From Bacteroidota bacterium (lineage in GTDB: Bacteria; Bacteroidota; Rhodothermia; Rhodothermales; UBA10348), in contig JAJCYP010000033.1 in the NCBI GenBank assembly GCA_029262855.1, positions 62,001 to 126,000 of the forward strand: DNA of 64,000 bases. The letters run 5' to 3'. The stretch's first letter is position 1. Every line of letters starts with the position of its first letter. Below, piece after piece: positions 36,139 to 44,313 of the stretch. The notes under the pieces were generated by a model that made no database searches, had not been told where the DNA came from, and was given only the letters and a program-made list of their open reading frames with translations. The position numbers and the translations under genes were made by a program.

Positions 36139-37509
36139 CTAGTTGACCGGTTCGAACTGAGCCGAAAAATGGCGGAGCCGCTGCGGCTGATCCACGATCC
36201 GGACTCCGCGTAGGGCCTCCTTTTCGGACTGGAGTTCGCCGAACACGTCTACGACGTAGTCAATCTGGCTCTTGGTATAGGTCCGGCGCGGAATGGCCAG
36301 GCGCACCAACTCGAAACGCGCGGGCGTCTCGACCCCGGTGTCGGGGTTGACCGCGCCAAACATCACCGAGCCTATCTCGACCGTCCGCACACCTCCCGTT
36401 CGAAAGAGCGCGATGACCAGCGCCTGGCCGGGGTACTGGTCCCTCGGAATGTGTGGAAGCATCGAGCCGGCATCCACGTAGATCGCGTGGCCACCCGGCG
36501 GCTGCAGGATGGGCACGCCGCACGCGGCAATCTGCTTGCCCAGATACTCCGTGGATGAAAACCGGTAGCGCTGGTAGTCGAGATCAAGCGCCTCGTACAG
36601 GCCGACCGCAATCGCCTCGAGGTCCCGTCCGGCCAGACCGCCGTAGGTGGGGAAGCCCTCTGTGAGAATCAGGAGTTCGGCTTCCTGCTTGGCCAGGAGG
36701 TCATCATTCGTGCAGAGAATGCCCCCGATGTTGACCATGCCGTCCTTCTTGGCGCTCATCGTGCAGCCGTCGGCGAGCGCAAACATCTCTCGCGCGATGT
36801 CGATAAGGGCTCGGTTCTCGTACCCCTTTTCACGGGCACGAACAAAGTAGGCGTTCTCGGCGAATCGACAGGCGTCGATATAAAACGGGATGCCGGCAGC
36901 CCGTGTGATTTCCGAGGCCTCCTTCAGGTTCGCCATCGACACCGGCTGGCCTCCGCCTCCGTTGTTGGTCACCGTCATCATGACGAATGGGATCCGGTCC
37001 CGCTGTTCGGCTATCGTCTCCCGAAGGGCGTCAAGATCCATATTGCCCTTGAAGTCGGCCGGCGTAAACAGATCGGCTGACTCCGCGCAGGGGATGTCGA
37101 GGGCCGTGGCGCCCGCTGCCTCAATGTTCGCTCGCGTCGTATCAAAGTGCGCGTTGTTGGGGACCAAATCCCCGGGCTTCACCAGTGTGGCCGCGAGAAT
37201 GCGTTCGGCTGCCCGACCCTGATGGGTGGGAATGACGTGCTTGAAGCCAAAGATGTCCTGCACGGCCGCTTCGAATCGATCAAAGCTGGGACTGCCCGCA
37301 TAGGCCTCATCGCCGCGCATGATGGCCGCCCACTGCTCCGCACTCATGGCCCCGGTCCCGGAATCGGTCAGGAGATCAATGATGACGGACGTCGAGGGCA
37401 CCTTGAACAGGTTGTATCCGGCGCGCCGCAGCACCACCTCGCGCTCGGCAGGCGTGGTGAAGTGGATGGGCTCGACTACCTTGATCCGGAAGGGCTCAAT
37501 GATGCGCAT
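36139..37509 (-). CDS. tnaA: Tryptophanase (beta-eliminating lyase family)
   Basis: The 456-residue PLP enzyme starts at MRIIEPFRIKVVEPI, which aligns with the tryptophanase N-terminus. DLLTDSGTGAMS, MRGDEAYAGS, THQGRAAE, GGGGQPVSMANL, DACRFAENAYF and the PLP lysine in MSAKKDGMVNIGG are present. In RTVEIGSVMFG the residue equivalent to the tyrosine-binding Arg of tyrosine phenol-lyase (SMERG) is Ile, so I favour tryptophanase. It would split tryptophan to indole, pyruvate and ammonia. It is divergent from the ada gene across about 99 bp. Confidence 0.9.
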   Translation of the reverse strand: MRIIEPFRIKVVEPIHFTTPAEREVVLRRAGYNLFKVPSTSVIIDLLTDSGTGAMSAEQWAAIMRGDEAYAGSPSFDRFEAAVQDIFGFKHVIPTHQGRAAERILAATLVKPGDLVPNNAHFDTTRANIEAAGATALDIPCAESADLFTPADFKGNMDLDALRETIAEQRDRIPFVMMTVTNNGGGGQPVSMANLKEASEITRAAGIPFYIDACRFAENAYFVRAREKGYENRALIDIAREMFALADGCTMSAKKDGMVNIGGILCTNDDLLAKQEAELLILTEGFPTYGGLAGRDLEAIAVGLYEALDLDYQRYRFSSTEYLGKQIAACGVPILQPPGGHAIYVDAGSMLPHIPRDQYPGQALVIALFRTGGVRTVEIGSVMFGAVNPDTGVETPARFELVRLAIPRRTYTKSQIDYVVDVFGELQSEKEALRGVRIVDQPQRLRHFSAQFEPVN

Positions 37510-37608
37510 GGAAAACGTCGTTGGACGGAAAGAATTCAACGTCTGAATATCGGTAGCGCTTCCGTAGGGGATTGGGGCATCTTCGTGGAGAAAAAGCACC
37601 GCTCGCTC

Positions 37609-38667
37609 ATGATTGTTCAGCAATTGCCCGAGGTCTCCGAAATGATGGAGGCCTTTCAGACCCGAGATGCCACGTTCGACGGCGTGTTCTTCACGGGCGT
37701 CAGGACCACCGGGATCTTCTGCCTCCCGTCCTGCTCCGCTCGCAAGCCGAAGCCGGAGAATGTGGAGTTCTTCGGGACGACCCGAGACGCCTTGTTTTCA
37801 GGCTACCGCCCTTGCAAGCGCTGCAAGCCAATGCGGTCGGAAAGCGAAACCCCCGAATGGCTGGCTCCTCTAAGCGAGAGCATCGACGCCGAGCCGGAGC
37901 GAAAGTGGCGTGACGCGGACCTGCGGGCGATGGACCTGTCGCCAGAGCGTGTGCGCCGTTGGTTTCAGACGGTTCACGGAATGACGTTCCATGCCTATGC
38001 CCGCGCGCGGCGACTGAACAAGGCGCTGGGCCAGATCCGGGAGGGCGGCTCGGTTACGAGTGCGGCTCTGGATAACGGCTACGAATCACTGTCGGGATTC
38101 GGTTCGGCCGTGAAGCGTATGACGGGCGCAATACCCTCCAAGGCCGTGCCGGTGATCCACTCCATGCGTATCGAAACGCCCGTCGGCCCGATGATGGCCG
38201 CCGCCGATGAGGAGGCCCTTCTGCTGATGGAGTTTGCGGACCGGCGTATGCTGGAGAAGCAGGTGGATCGAATCCAGAAGCGCCTCAGGTCGCCACTTGT
38301 CCCGGGAGAGAACGCCGTCCTGTGCGAACTCCAGGCGCAGTTGAACGCGTACTTTTCGGGGGCGCTGCGCGCTTTCGATTTGCCCCTCAAGTTTACAGGA
38401 ACGGCCTTCCAGGAGGCGGTGTGGGAGCGACTCCTGGCCATCCCGTATGGGACGACCACCCATTACGGGGCGATCGCCGAGCAGATGGGGCAGCCGACTG
38501 CCACGCGGGCGGTGGCACGAGCCAACGGGGACAACCGGATGGCCATCATCATTCCGTGCCATCGTGTGATAGGCAAGGACGGCAAGCTTACCGGGTACGG
38601 CGGCGGCCTGTGGCGGAAGCGCAAGTTGCTTGACCATGAACAAGGTCTCTTTGTACTCGCTTCGTGA
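37609..38667 (+). CDS. ada: Ada bifunctional alkylation-response regulator / methylated-DNA methyltransferase
   Basis: The 352-residue protein has the E. coli Ada layout and length. The N-Ada zinc domain has four Cys (FCLPSCSARK and RPCKRCKP) at about residues 35-75. An AraC-type helix-turn-helix region (VRRWFQTVHGMTFHAYARARRL and NGYESLSGFGSAVKRMTG) lies at about 110-185. The C-terminal methyltransferase ends with IPYGTTTHYGAIA and the active site IPCHRVIGKDGKLTGYGGG. It repairs O6-methylguanine and methylphosphotriesters and activates repair genes. I start at the ATG at 37609; a GTG at 37585 is in frame. It overlaps the lipid kinase by 4 bp. Confidence 0.93.
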   Translation: MIVQQLPEVSEMMEAFQTRDATFDGVFFTGVRTTGIFCLPSCSARKPKPENVEFFGTTRDALFSGYRPCKRCKPMRSESETPEWLAPLSESIDAEPERKWRDADLRAMDLSPERVRRWFQTVHGMTFHAYARARRLNKALGQIREGGSVTSAALDNGYESLSGFGSAVKRMTGAIPSKAVPVIHSMRIETPVGPMMAAADEEALLLMEFADRRMLEKQVDRIQKRLRSPLVPGENAVLCELQAQLNAYFSGALRAFDLPLKFTGTAFQEAVWERLLAIPYGTTTHYGAIAEQMGQPTATRAVARANGDNRMAIIIPCHRVIGKDGKLTGYGGGLWRKRKLLDHEQGLFVLAS

Positions 38668-39590
38668 TTCGGGTCATCTACAACCCGGCTGCCCGCGGCG
38701 GGCGAATAGGGAGGCGACGGAAGGAGATCCGCCGCCTGCTGGACGAACGCATTGGAACCGTCGAATGGATCGAGACCCTGTCCACCGGGCAAGCCATACA
38801 GCTGGCCAGCCAGGCCGGGCCGGATCAGGTCGTGGTTGCCGTAGGTGGCGACGGAAGTGTTCATGCCGTGGTGGAAGGGCTCGTCGCAGGCGGGAGCCGG
38901 GCGGTTCTGGGCATTATCCCAGTGGGGACCGGCAACGATTTCGCCTTCGGAGTCGGGATCCCCGGAACGGTCTCTGAGGCAGTCAAGGTCTTGGAGGCGG
39001 GTGTACAGCGACGAGTAGACCTCGGGTGGGCCGAGCTCGATGACCTCCCTGGTTTTCCGTTCGCCAATGCGATCGGCTTCGGACTCGATGCAGCGTCTTC
39101 CATTCAATCCAGACGCCGCACGTTCTTGCCGGGAATGATGCGCTATCTGGTGTCCAGCCTCGAAACGCTTGCAGGCTGGGAGGCGCCCCTGGCGACCGTC
39201 GAAGGCGAGAATCTGGCCTGGGAGGAGAGACTGATGTTTGCCACGTTCGGCAATGCGCCAAGGTCCGGAGGTGGGTTCCTTATTACGCCCGACGCGGACC
39301 CGGCAGACGGCCAGTTGGACTATTGCCTCATTCGGGAGATCGGCCTCGCAAAAGCGCTCATGGTCATTCCCCGGGTGATGCGCGGCACACACAGTTCGGT
39401 TGAGGAGGCCCACCTTGGGTGCGGGCGCGCGTTCAGGCTTTCGGCATCACCAACGGTTCCGGTTCACGCCGACGGGGAGATTGTGTCCACGGCTTGCCGC
39501 ACGGCCGAGATATCTATTCGTCCGGGTGCACTCAGGATCATCGCCCCGCCCGTGACGACCCGTGACCGGGTGATGCAACCGGGACGGTAG
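38664..39590 (+). CDS. Diacylglycerol/lipid kinase family protein (YegS-like)
   Basis: The 308-residue protein starts with GTG at 38664, overlapping the end of ada by 4 bp (GTGA). IYNPAARGG at the N-terminus, VVAVGGDGSVHAVVEGL at about residue 58 and IIPVGTGNDFAFGVGIP at about 83 form the catalytic nucleotide-binding region. The second domain has VHADGEIVST near the C-terminus. Family members phosphorylate diacylglycerol, phosphatidylglycerol or sphingosine-like lipids. A link to alkylation repair is unexpected; coupling may be just operon packing. Confidence 0.92.
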   Translation: MIRVIYNPAARGGRIGRRRKEIRRLLDERIGTVEWIETLSTGQAIQLASQAGPDQVVVAVGGDGSVHAVVEGLVAGGSRAVLGIIPVGTGNDFAFGVGIPGTVSEAVKVLEAGVQRRVDLGWAELDDLPGFPFANAIGFGLDAASSIQSRRRTFLPGMMRYLVSSLETLAGWEAPLATVEGENLAWEERLMFATFGNAPRSGGGFLITPDADPADGQLDYCLIREIGLAKALMVIPRVMRGTHSSVEEAHLGCGRAFRLSASPTVPVHADGEIVSTACRTAEISIRPGALRIIAPPVTTRDRVMQPGR

Positions 39591-39709
39591 GACAATTCCT
39601 ACCCGGTTTTCAGAATTGACCTACAGCGCGGCGGTCCGTTGGACGATGGCCCGCGGGGCGTGGAATAGTTAGCGTGAGGCCTAAGCTCGCTATCGACCGA
39701 ATTGCATTC

Positions 39710-40876
39710 ATGCCCTCATCCGCACTGGAATCCCGACTCCGCAAGGTGGTGTCCTCCAATGGGAACGGACACGTGGCGTCGTCAACGTATGAGCTGGCAT
39801 TCCGCGAAATCGGCGTCGGCCTGGCGCTGATTCGCCGAACTGAATCGGGACACCGGGTTGTCGACTACAACCGCGCGGCGGAGCGTGCCTTCGGCCGCGG
39901 AGAGTCTGATCTCCGCGACGCTGCCGGGTGCGACCTGGCAGACCTGCTTCCCGGAGTCGCTCGCTTCGGGCTGTTGACCAAGATCGATGAGGCCATAGAT
40001 ACCCAAACACCTATCAGGATCGGGGCGCTTGAGATCCAATCGGATGTGGGTCCTCGCACCGTATTTACAGGCCAGTTGATTCCGCTGGACGAGGAACACC
40101 TGGTGATCTCTTTCGAGAACATCACCGGCACGGTAGACGGGCCGTCCCAAACGACATCCAGCCTGCGTATCGATAGGCTCAATTCACTCGCTGTCCGCGT
40201 TGCCCGCGAGCTGAGTGAACCCATTTCGAACATCAAACTGGCAGCCGATCTGCTCTACAAGGACGAAAAGGAAAAGCTGCCCTATCCCGCCGGCGAATAC
40301 CTGTCCCACATTCGGGCGAGTGTGCGCTCGATGAAGGAACGTCTGGATGACGTCTTGACGTTGGCCCGCATTCGCGAGGAGCCTCTGGCGCGCCGCGAGG
40401 TTAACTTGACGGGGCTGGTTCGGGCTGTTGTCGCAGAGCGAGGCTTGGACATTCGGGCCCTCTCGGCCAAGGTGGACGTAGGTCGACTGGCCCCGGTAAC
40501 CGGAGATGCCGCGCTGCTGCGGCAGCTCTTCAGCAACCTGATATCCAATGCCCTGAAGTTCAGGAGAGACAGAACGGATCCGGAGATAGTGATTCGATCC
40601 GAGCGCCTGCCGGTCAGTCCGGGCGAAGTGTCAAAGACCATTCGAATAAGCGTCACCGACAATGGCATCGGATTCTCCAGAGAACTGGCCCGCCACATCT
40701 TCAACATGTTTGAAGAGCCGGACGAGCACGTTTCTGCTGCCGCGCCGAGCTTGAGTCTCGGTATCTGTCGTCTGATTGTCGAGAAGCATGGCGGGCGAAT
40801 ATGGGCTACCGGCACCCCGGGAGTTGGAGCACGATTCACCATAGAGTTGCCCAGGGTTCTCCCGGATCCGGACTAG
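39710..40876 (+). CDS. Histidine-kinase-like sensor lacking the phospho-acceptor His
   Basis: The 388-residue soluble protein has an N-terminal PAS-like domain (about 20-150 from the ATG at 39710; a GTG at 39674 is also possible). A DHp-like helical pair and an HATPase_c domain follow. The N box (LFSNLISNALKF) and G1 box (VTDNGIGFSREL) are intact. The helix that should carry the His reads RVARELSEPISN, with Arg where HDLxEP is usual. The G2 region reads APSLSLGICRLIVEKHGGRI, without the Gly-rich GTGLGL motif. The protein therefore probably senses a ligand through PAS but does not autophosphorylate in the normal way. No response regulator is adjacent. Confidence 0.82.
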   Translation: MPSSALESRLRKVVSSNGNGHVASSTYELAFREIGVGLALIRRTESGHRVVDYNRAAERAFGRGESDLRDAAGCDLADLLPGVARFGLLTKIDEAIDTQTPIRIGALEIQSDVGPRTVFTGQLIPLDEEHLVISFENITGTVDGPSQTTSSLRIDRLNSLAVRVARELSEPISNIKLAADLLYKDEKEKLPYPAGEYLSHIRASVRSMKERLDDVLTLARIREEPLARREVNLTGLVRAVVAERGLDIRALSAKVDVGRLAPVTGDAALLRQLFSNLISNALKFRRDRTDPEIVIRSERLPVSPGEVSKTIRISVTDNGIGFSRELARHIFNMFEEPDEHVSAAAPSLSLGICRLIVEKHGGRIWATGTPGVGARFTIELPRVLPDPD

Positions 40877-40911
40877 TTGCCCCATTCCCGCCCGGAGTGC
40901 GATAATTCCGA

Positions 40912-41658
40912 ATGGGCAAATACTTCGACTTCGGGTACACCGGTGGCGCCTTTGAGCTCTTTGGGCCGGCCCATCTGTGGACGGTTCTGGCTCTGGCAGC
41001 GTTGTTCGTGGTTTATCTCCGAGTAGGGCGACGGGCCGATCCGGTGTTGAGGACCCGAATGCGCGCAGGCCTGGTCATCTTTCTGGTGGCGCTTGACCTG
41101 GGATCCCACCTTTTCTGGGCCCTGAATGGTGTCTGGACGGCGAAGGCTCAGCTGCCACTTCAGATGTGCAGCGCCATGACCTATGTGATGGCATACGCAT
41201 TTCTGAGCGGGAGCAGGCGCCTGTACCCGCTCGTCTACTTCCTGGGAATCGCCGGGGCGATTCAGGCCCTCATTACACCGGACGCCGCACAATTTGGGTA
41301 TCCACATTTTCGGTTTTGGGATGCCATGGTCAGTCACGCCGGCCTGGTTCTGGGTGGACTTTGGGTGGTGGTGATCGAAGGCGTCAGGCCAACGTTTCGC
41401 AATCTGGTCGAGACGTTCGCGGGTCTGAACGTGTATGCCCTGATCATCTTCTTCGTCAACAGGGCTCTGGGTTCCAACTACCTCTATGTCAACGGCAAGC
41501 CCGAGATCGCATCAGTGATGGACTTCATGCCGGCCTGGCCGACCTACATCCTGGTGTTGGAAGCACTGGTGGTCGTGGTATTCGTGGCGTTGTATTTCCC
41601 CTTTCGCCGATCCAATTCGCCCATCCAACCCGTCGTTGTTGACGTTTCGGCCGGATAG
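40912..41658 (+). CDS. TIGR02206 (YwaF-like) integral membrane protein
   Basis: The 248-residue protein has about six membrane segments and the family features FELFGPAHLWTV near the N-terminus, LPLQMCSAMTYVMAYAFLSG, FFVNRALGSNYLYVNGKPE and the W-P-Y near AWPTYILVLEAL. YwaF-type proteins are conserved polytopic proteins of unknown function. It lies 35 bp after the kinase-like gene on the same strand and 70 bp before the small cytochrome, so an operon with either is possible. Confidence 0.88.
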   Translation: MGKYFDFGYTGGAFELFGPAHLWTVLALAALFVVYLRVGRRADPVLRTRMRAGLVIFLVALDLGSHLFWALNGVWTAKAQLPLQMCSAMTYVMAYAFLSGSRRLYPLVYFLGIAGAIQALITPDAAQFGYPHFRFWDAMVSHAGLVLGGLWVVVIEGVRPTFRNLVETFAGLNVYALIIFFVNRALGSNYLYVNGKPEIASVMDFMPAWPTYILVLEALVVVVFVALYFPFRRSNSPIQPVVVDVSAG

Positions 41659-41728
41659 TGCTGGCCGTCGGGACCGATCGGACGGGTTCGTCTGTTCACC
41701 GGCTTTAGCGATCTCCCGAACCCACTCC

Positions 41729-42136
41729 ATGCGATTTTCTACAGTCCTTCCGCTGTTTGCGGTGACCCTCGTCCTCGGCGCTTGCCAGAGCAAGAAGATT
41801 GACAACTCGGTTATCGTGGACCCCGGCCCTGTGGTGAGCTACGCGGCCGATGTTCAGCCGATCTTTGCCTCGAGCTGCGGCGGCGTTGGTTGTCACATCG
41901 GCGAGACCACCAACGGCGTCAATCTCTCCACATACAGCGCGGCGATTGGGAGCAGAGGACTGCAGTACGGCGGGCCCGTGATCGTCCCCGGCGACGGTGC
42001 GGGCAGTCCGCTCGTCGACAAGGTGGGACCCTCACCATCGGAAGGGTCGCGCATGCCGCTCGGCTTGGGGGCCCTCTCCGCCAGCCAGGTGGAGACCATC
42101 AGGACGTGGATTGACGACGGAGCGGAGAACAACTGA
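41729..42136 (+). CDS. Small cytochrome c-like lipoprotein with CX4CH motif
   Basis: The 135-residue protein starts at ATG 41729 with a lipoprotein signal (MRFSTVLPLFAVTLVLGAC, Cys19). The only candidate heme site reads ASSCGGVGCHIGET, a CX4CH spacing rather than CXXCH. A Met that could be the distal ligand occurs in GSRMPLGLGALSASQ. The pattern YAADVQPIFASSC and the terminal VETIRTWIDDGA are typical of small planctomycete-type cytochrome c domains. It overlaps the YceI gene (TGATG) and probably forms an operon with YceI and DUF5777 genes. Confidence 0.82.
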   Translation: MRFSTVLPLFAVTLVLGACQSKKIDNSVIVDPGPVVSYAADVQPIFASSCGGVGCHIGETTNGVNLSTYSAAIGSRGLQYGGPVIVPGDGAGSPLVDKVGPSPSEGSRMPLGLGALSASQVETIRTWIDDGAENN

Positions 42137-42684
42137 TGCGTGCCTACCTGATAGCAGCTGTCCTGCTGGCTCTCGCGATTCCCGTCCGAGGCCAGGCATA
42201 CATGACTGACTCGGGTCGCGCGGAGTTTGACTCCCGGGTGCCCCTCCACACCTTTACCGGAACCTCGGACGTGCTGGTGGGGCGAATCTCCCTTCCCGAC
42301 TCCACGGTGGATTTTTATCTGGATCTGGAGACCCTGGACACCGGAATCGGGAAGCGGGACAAGGACATGAAGAAGACCCTCGAGACTGATACGTATCCGT
42401 TTGCCGAGTTCTTCGGCAAGCTGGTAAGCCCATTCGATCCTGCCGGAGGCACTCAGCCTGCGGTGGTGCGGGGGACGTTCACCATTCACGGTCACAGCCA
42501 GGCCCTGGAAGTCACGGGGACCCTCGAGCCCACGGATGATGGCCTTCGATTGCAGGCGGCCTGGGAGTTGAACCTCGACGACTACGAGATCAAGCCTCCC
42601 AAACTTCTCGTCATGAAGGTGGACCCGGTGCAGCAGATGCGCATCAGTGCTCTCCTCCTACCCGAATCCGAATCCGGAACCTGA
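42136..42684 (+). CDS. YceI family periplasmic protein
   Basis: The 182-residue protein has a signal peptide (MRAYLIAAVLLALAIPVRGQ) and the YceI lipocalin-like fold: DSRVPLHTFTGTSDVLVG, KRDKDMKKTLETDTYPFAEF, and GTFTIHGHSQALEVTGTL. YceI proteins bind polyisoprenoid or other hydrophobic molecules in the periplasm. The start overlaps the preceding stop by one base (TGATG), and the DUF5777 gene follows 1 bp downstream, so all three are likely coexpressed. Confidence 0.92.
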   Translation: MRAYLIAAVLLALAIPVRGQAYMTDSGRAEFDSRVPLHTFTGTSDVLVGRISLPDSTVDFYLDLETLDTGIGKRDKDMKKTLETDTYPFAEFFGKLVSPFDPAGGTQPAVVRGTFTIHGHSQALEVTGTLEPTDDGLRLQAAWELNLDDYEIKPPKLLVMKVDPVQQMRISALLLPESESGT

Positions 42685-42685
42685 C

Positions 42686-43546
42686 ATGCGATTCTCCCTA
42701 CTCGCCATCGTAGCGGTTGCTCTGACCTGGACGGACGCGACAGCCCAGATGTCGCGTCAGCGGGCAGAACCCAATCGCCCTGTGGCCGAGCTGTTCTGGG
42801 CACCCACCGTGATTGGAACGGCATCGGTCACGAACCTGAGCGCCGGTGATCTGAACTACACCATCAAACATGCCTTCGGGCTGGTCTCCTCGGGCGTGGA
42901 GAACCTGTACGGACTGGACGGGGCCGCAAACATCCGGTTCGGGATTGACTATGGCGTGACCGACTGGTTGTCCCTTGGATTCGGGCGCAGCCGATTCGAC
43001 AAGGTCTATGATTTCCGGGCCAAGGCGAACATCCTTCGCCAGACGGTCTCTGGTTCCAGCCCAGTGGAAGTGGCGGTCATGGGCGATGCGGGCATCACGA
43101 CGGTCAAGAGCGGTTTCGAGCTTCCGGATCGAATGTCCTATGCTGGAATGGTGATGTTCGGTAGGCGCTTTTCAGACAAACTGGCTGTCCAAGTGTCGCC
43201 CATGGTGTCGCACATCAACACCGTATTTATTGAGCGCGCATCCGACGGCACCGTCCTCAGGGAGGAAAACACCCACTTTGGAGTTGCACTGGCGGCCAAT
43301 CTCAAGCTCAATGAGCTCTTCGCGGTCCTGCTCGAGTACGTCCCTGTGGTTGGCGATCGATCAGACGGGACCGTGGACGCCTTCTCGGTCGGCCTGGATA
43401 TTGAAACCGGGGGGCACGTCTTCCAGTTGTTTTTCACATCCTCGGATTGGCTTATCGAACAGCACATGCTGGCCCGCAACAATGACGATTTCTTCGCCGG
43501 CGATTTCCGGTGGGGATTCAATGTCAACCGAGTGTTCGCCTTCTAA
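42686..43546 (+). CDS. DUF5777 family outer-membrane beta-barrel
   Basis: The 286-residue protein has a signal peptide (MRFSLLAIVAVALTWTDATAQ) and a barrel-like pattern ending in FAF. FAPTVIGTAS-type N-terminal strand, HAFGLVSSGVENLYGLDGAANIRFGIDYG and TGGHVFQLFFTSSD match DUF5777. The family is widespread in Bacteroidota and often next to YceI and small cytochrome genes, as here. It may bind or transport the ligand handled by YceI. A weak hairpin (GCCCGC/GCGGGC, 43590-43608) without a good T run lies downstream. Confidence 0.88.
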   Translation: MRFSLLAIVAVALTWTDATAQMSRQRAEPNRPVAELFWAPTVIGTASVTNLSAGDLNYTIKHAFGLVSSGVENLYGLDGAANIRFGIDYGVTDWLSLGFGRSRFDKVYDFRAKANILRQTVSGSSPVEVAVMGDAGITTVKSGFELPDRMSYAGMVMFGRRFSDKLAVQVSPMVSHINTVFIERASDGTVLREENTHFGVALAANLKLNELFAVLLEYVPVVGDRSDGTVDAFSVGLDIETGGHVFQLFFTSSDWLIEQHMLARNNDDFFAGDFRWGFNVNRVFAF

Positions 43547-43643
43547 ACGGATCCCGCACGGCACTCTGGCCGTTGATCCGGCCCCGCAAGCCCGCTAGTC
43601 ATGCGGGCACCTCCCATTTTCGAAACCAGACTCCATCAAGCCC

Positions 43644-44234
43644 GTGCGCATCTCTTACGTAGCTCTCTTTCTTGCTCTGATTCTTGGGGTCGCCGACGTG
43701 GCCTCCGCTCAGCGCGCCGCATCCCCTCGTGGTGAGGCTTCAACCCAGATCGGCAGCACCGACGGCCCCTGGTTGATCGTCGATTACGGACGCCCGATTC
43801 TCCGTGGTCGTACCAATCCCTTTGGATCCGGCGAGGAGTACGGCTCCGGCCTCTATTCAGGCGCTCCCGTCTGGCGTGCCGGCGCGAACGTCTCCACGAC
43901 CTTCAGTGCGGAGACGGATCTCGGCATCGCTGGCAAGCATCTGCCGGCCGGCACGTACACCCTCTTCGTCGAGCTTACGAGCCCAACCGAGTGGACGCTC
44001 ATCATCTCAAACCACAAGGCCAAGCCCAGCTACCAGGGCGACGCAGAGGGACTCTGGGGCTCCTACGGCTATACCGCCGAGAAGGACGTCATTCGGGCAC
44101 CCATGGCCGTATCTCCCTTGGAAGTCATGGTCGATCAGCTCACCATTTCGTTCATGAATGTGACCGAGGCTGGTGGCCAGATGGCTCTGATTTGGGGAAA
44201 CACCATGGGCGCCGTGAACTTCCAGGTTCACTAG
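43644..44234 (+). CDS. DUF2911 secreted protein
   Basis: The 196-residue protein starts at GTG 43644 with a signal peptide ending near ASAQ. DUF2911 features follow: IVDYGRPILRGR, YGSGLYSGAPVWRAGANVSTTFS, GKHLPAGTYTLFVELTSPTEWTLIIS and LTISFMNVTEAGGQMALIWG. The function of this domain is unknown. A rho-independent terminator follows 21 bp after the stop. Confidence 0.92.
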   Translation: MRISYVALFLALILGVADVASAQRAASPRGEASTQIGSTDGPWLIVDYGRPILRGRTNPFGSGEEYGSGLYSGAPVWRAGANVSTTFSAETDLGIAGKHLPAGTYTLFVELTSPTEWTLIISNHKAKPSYQGDAEGLWGSYGYTAEKDVIRAPMAVSPLEVMVDQLTISFMNVTEAGGQMALIWGNTMGAVNFQVH

Positions 44235-44255
44235 AGATTTCGGCGTAGAGACTTG

Positions 44256-44290
44256 AAGCCCCGGCTGCCTTCGGCGGTCGGGGCTTCTTT
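44256..44290 (+). terminator. Rho-independent terminator after the DUF2911 gene
   Basis: AAGCCCCG (44256-44263) pairs perfectly with CGGGGCTT (44279-44286), with a GCTGCCTTCGGCGGT loop that can extend the stem. It is followed by TTCTTTC. It separates the DUF2911 gene from proB. Confidence 0.8.
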
Positions 44291-44313
44291 CGTTCCCTCC
44301 CGGAAGGCAATCC

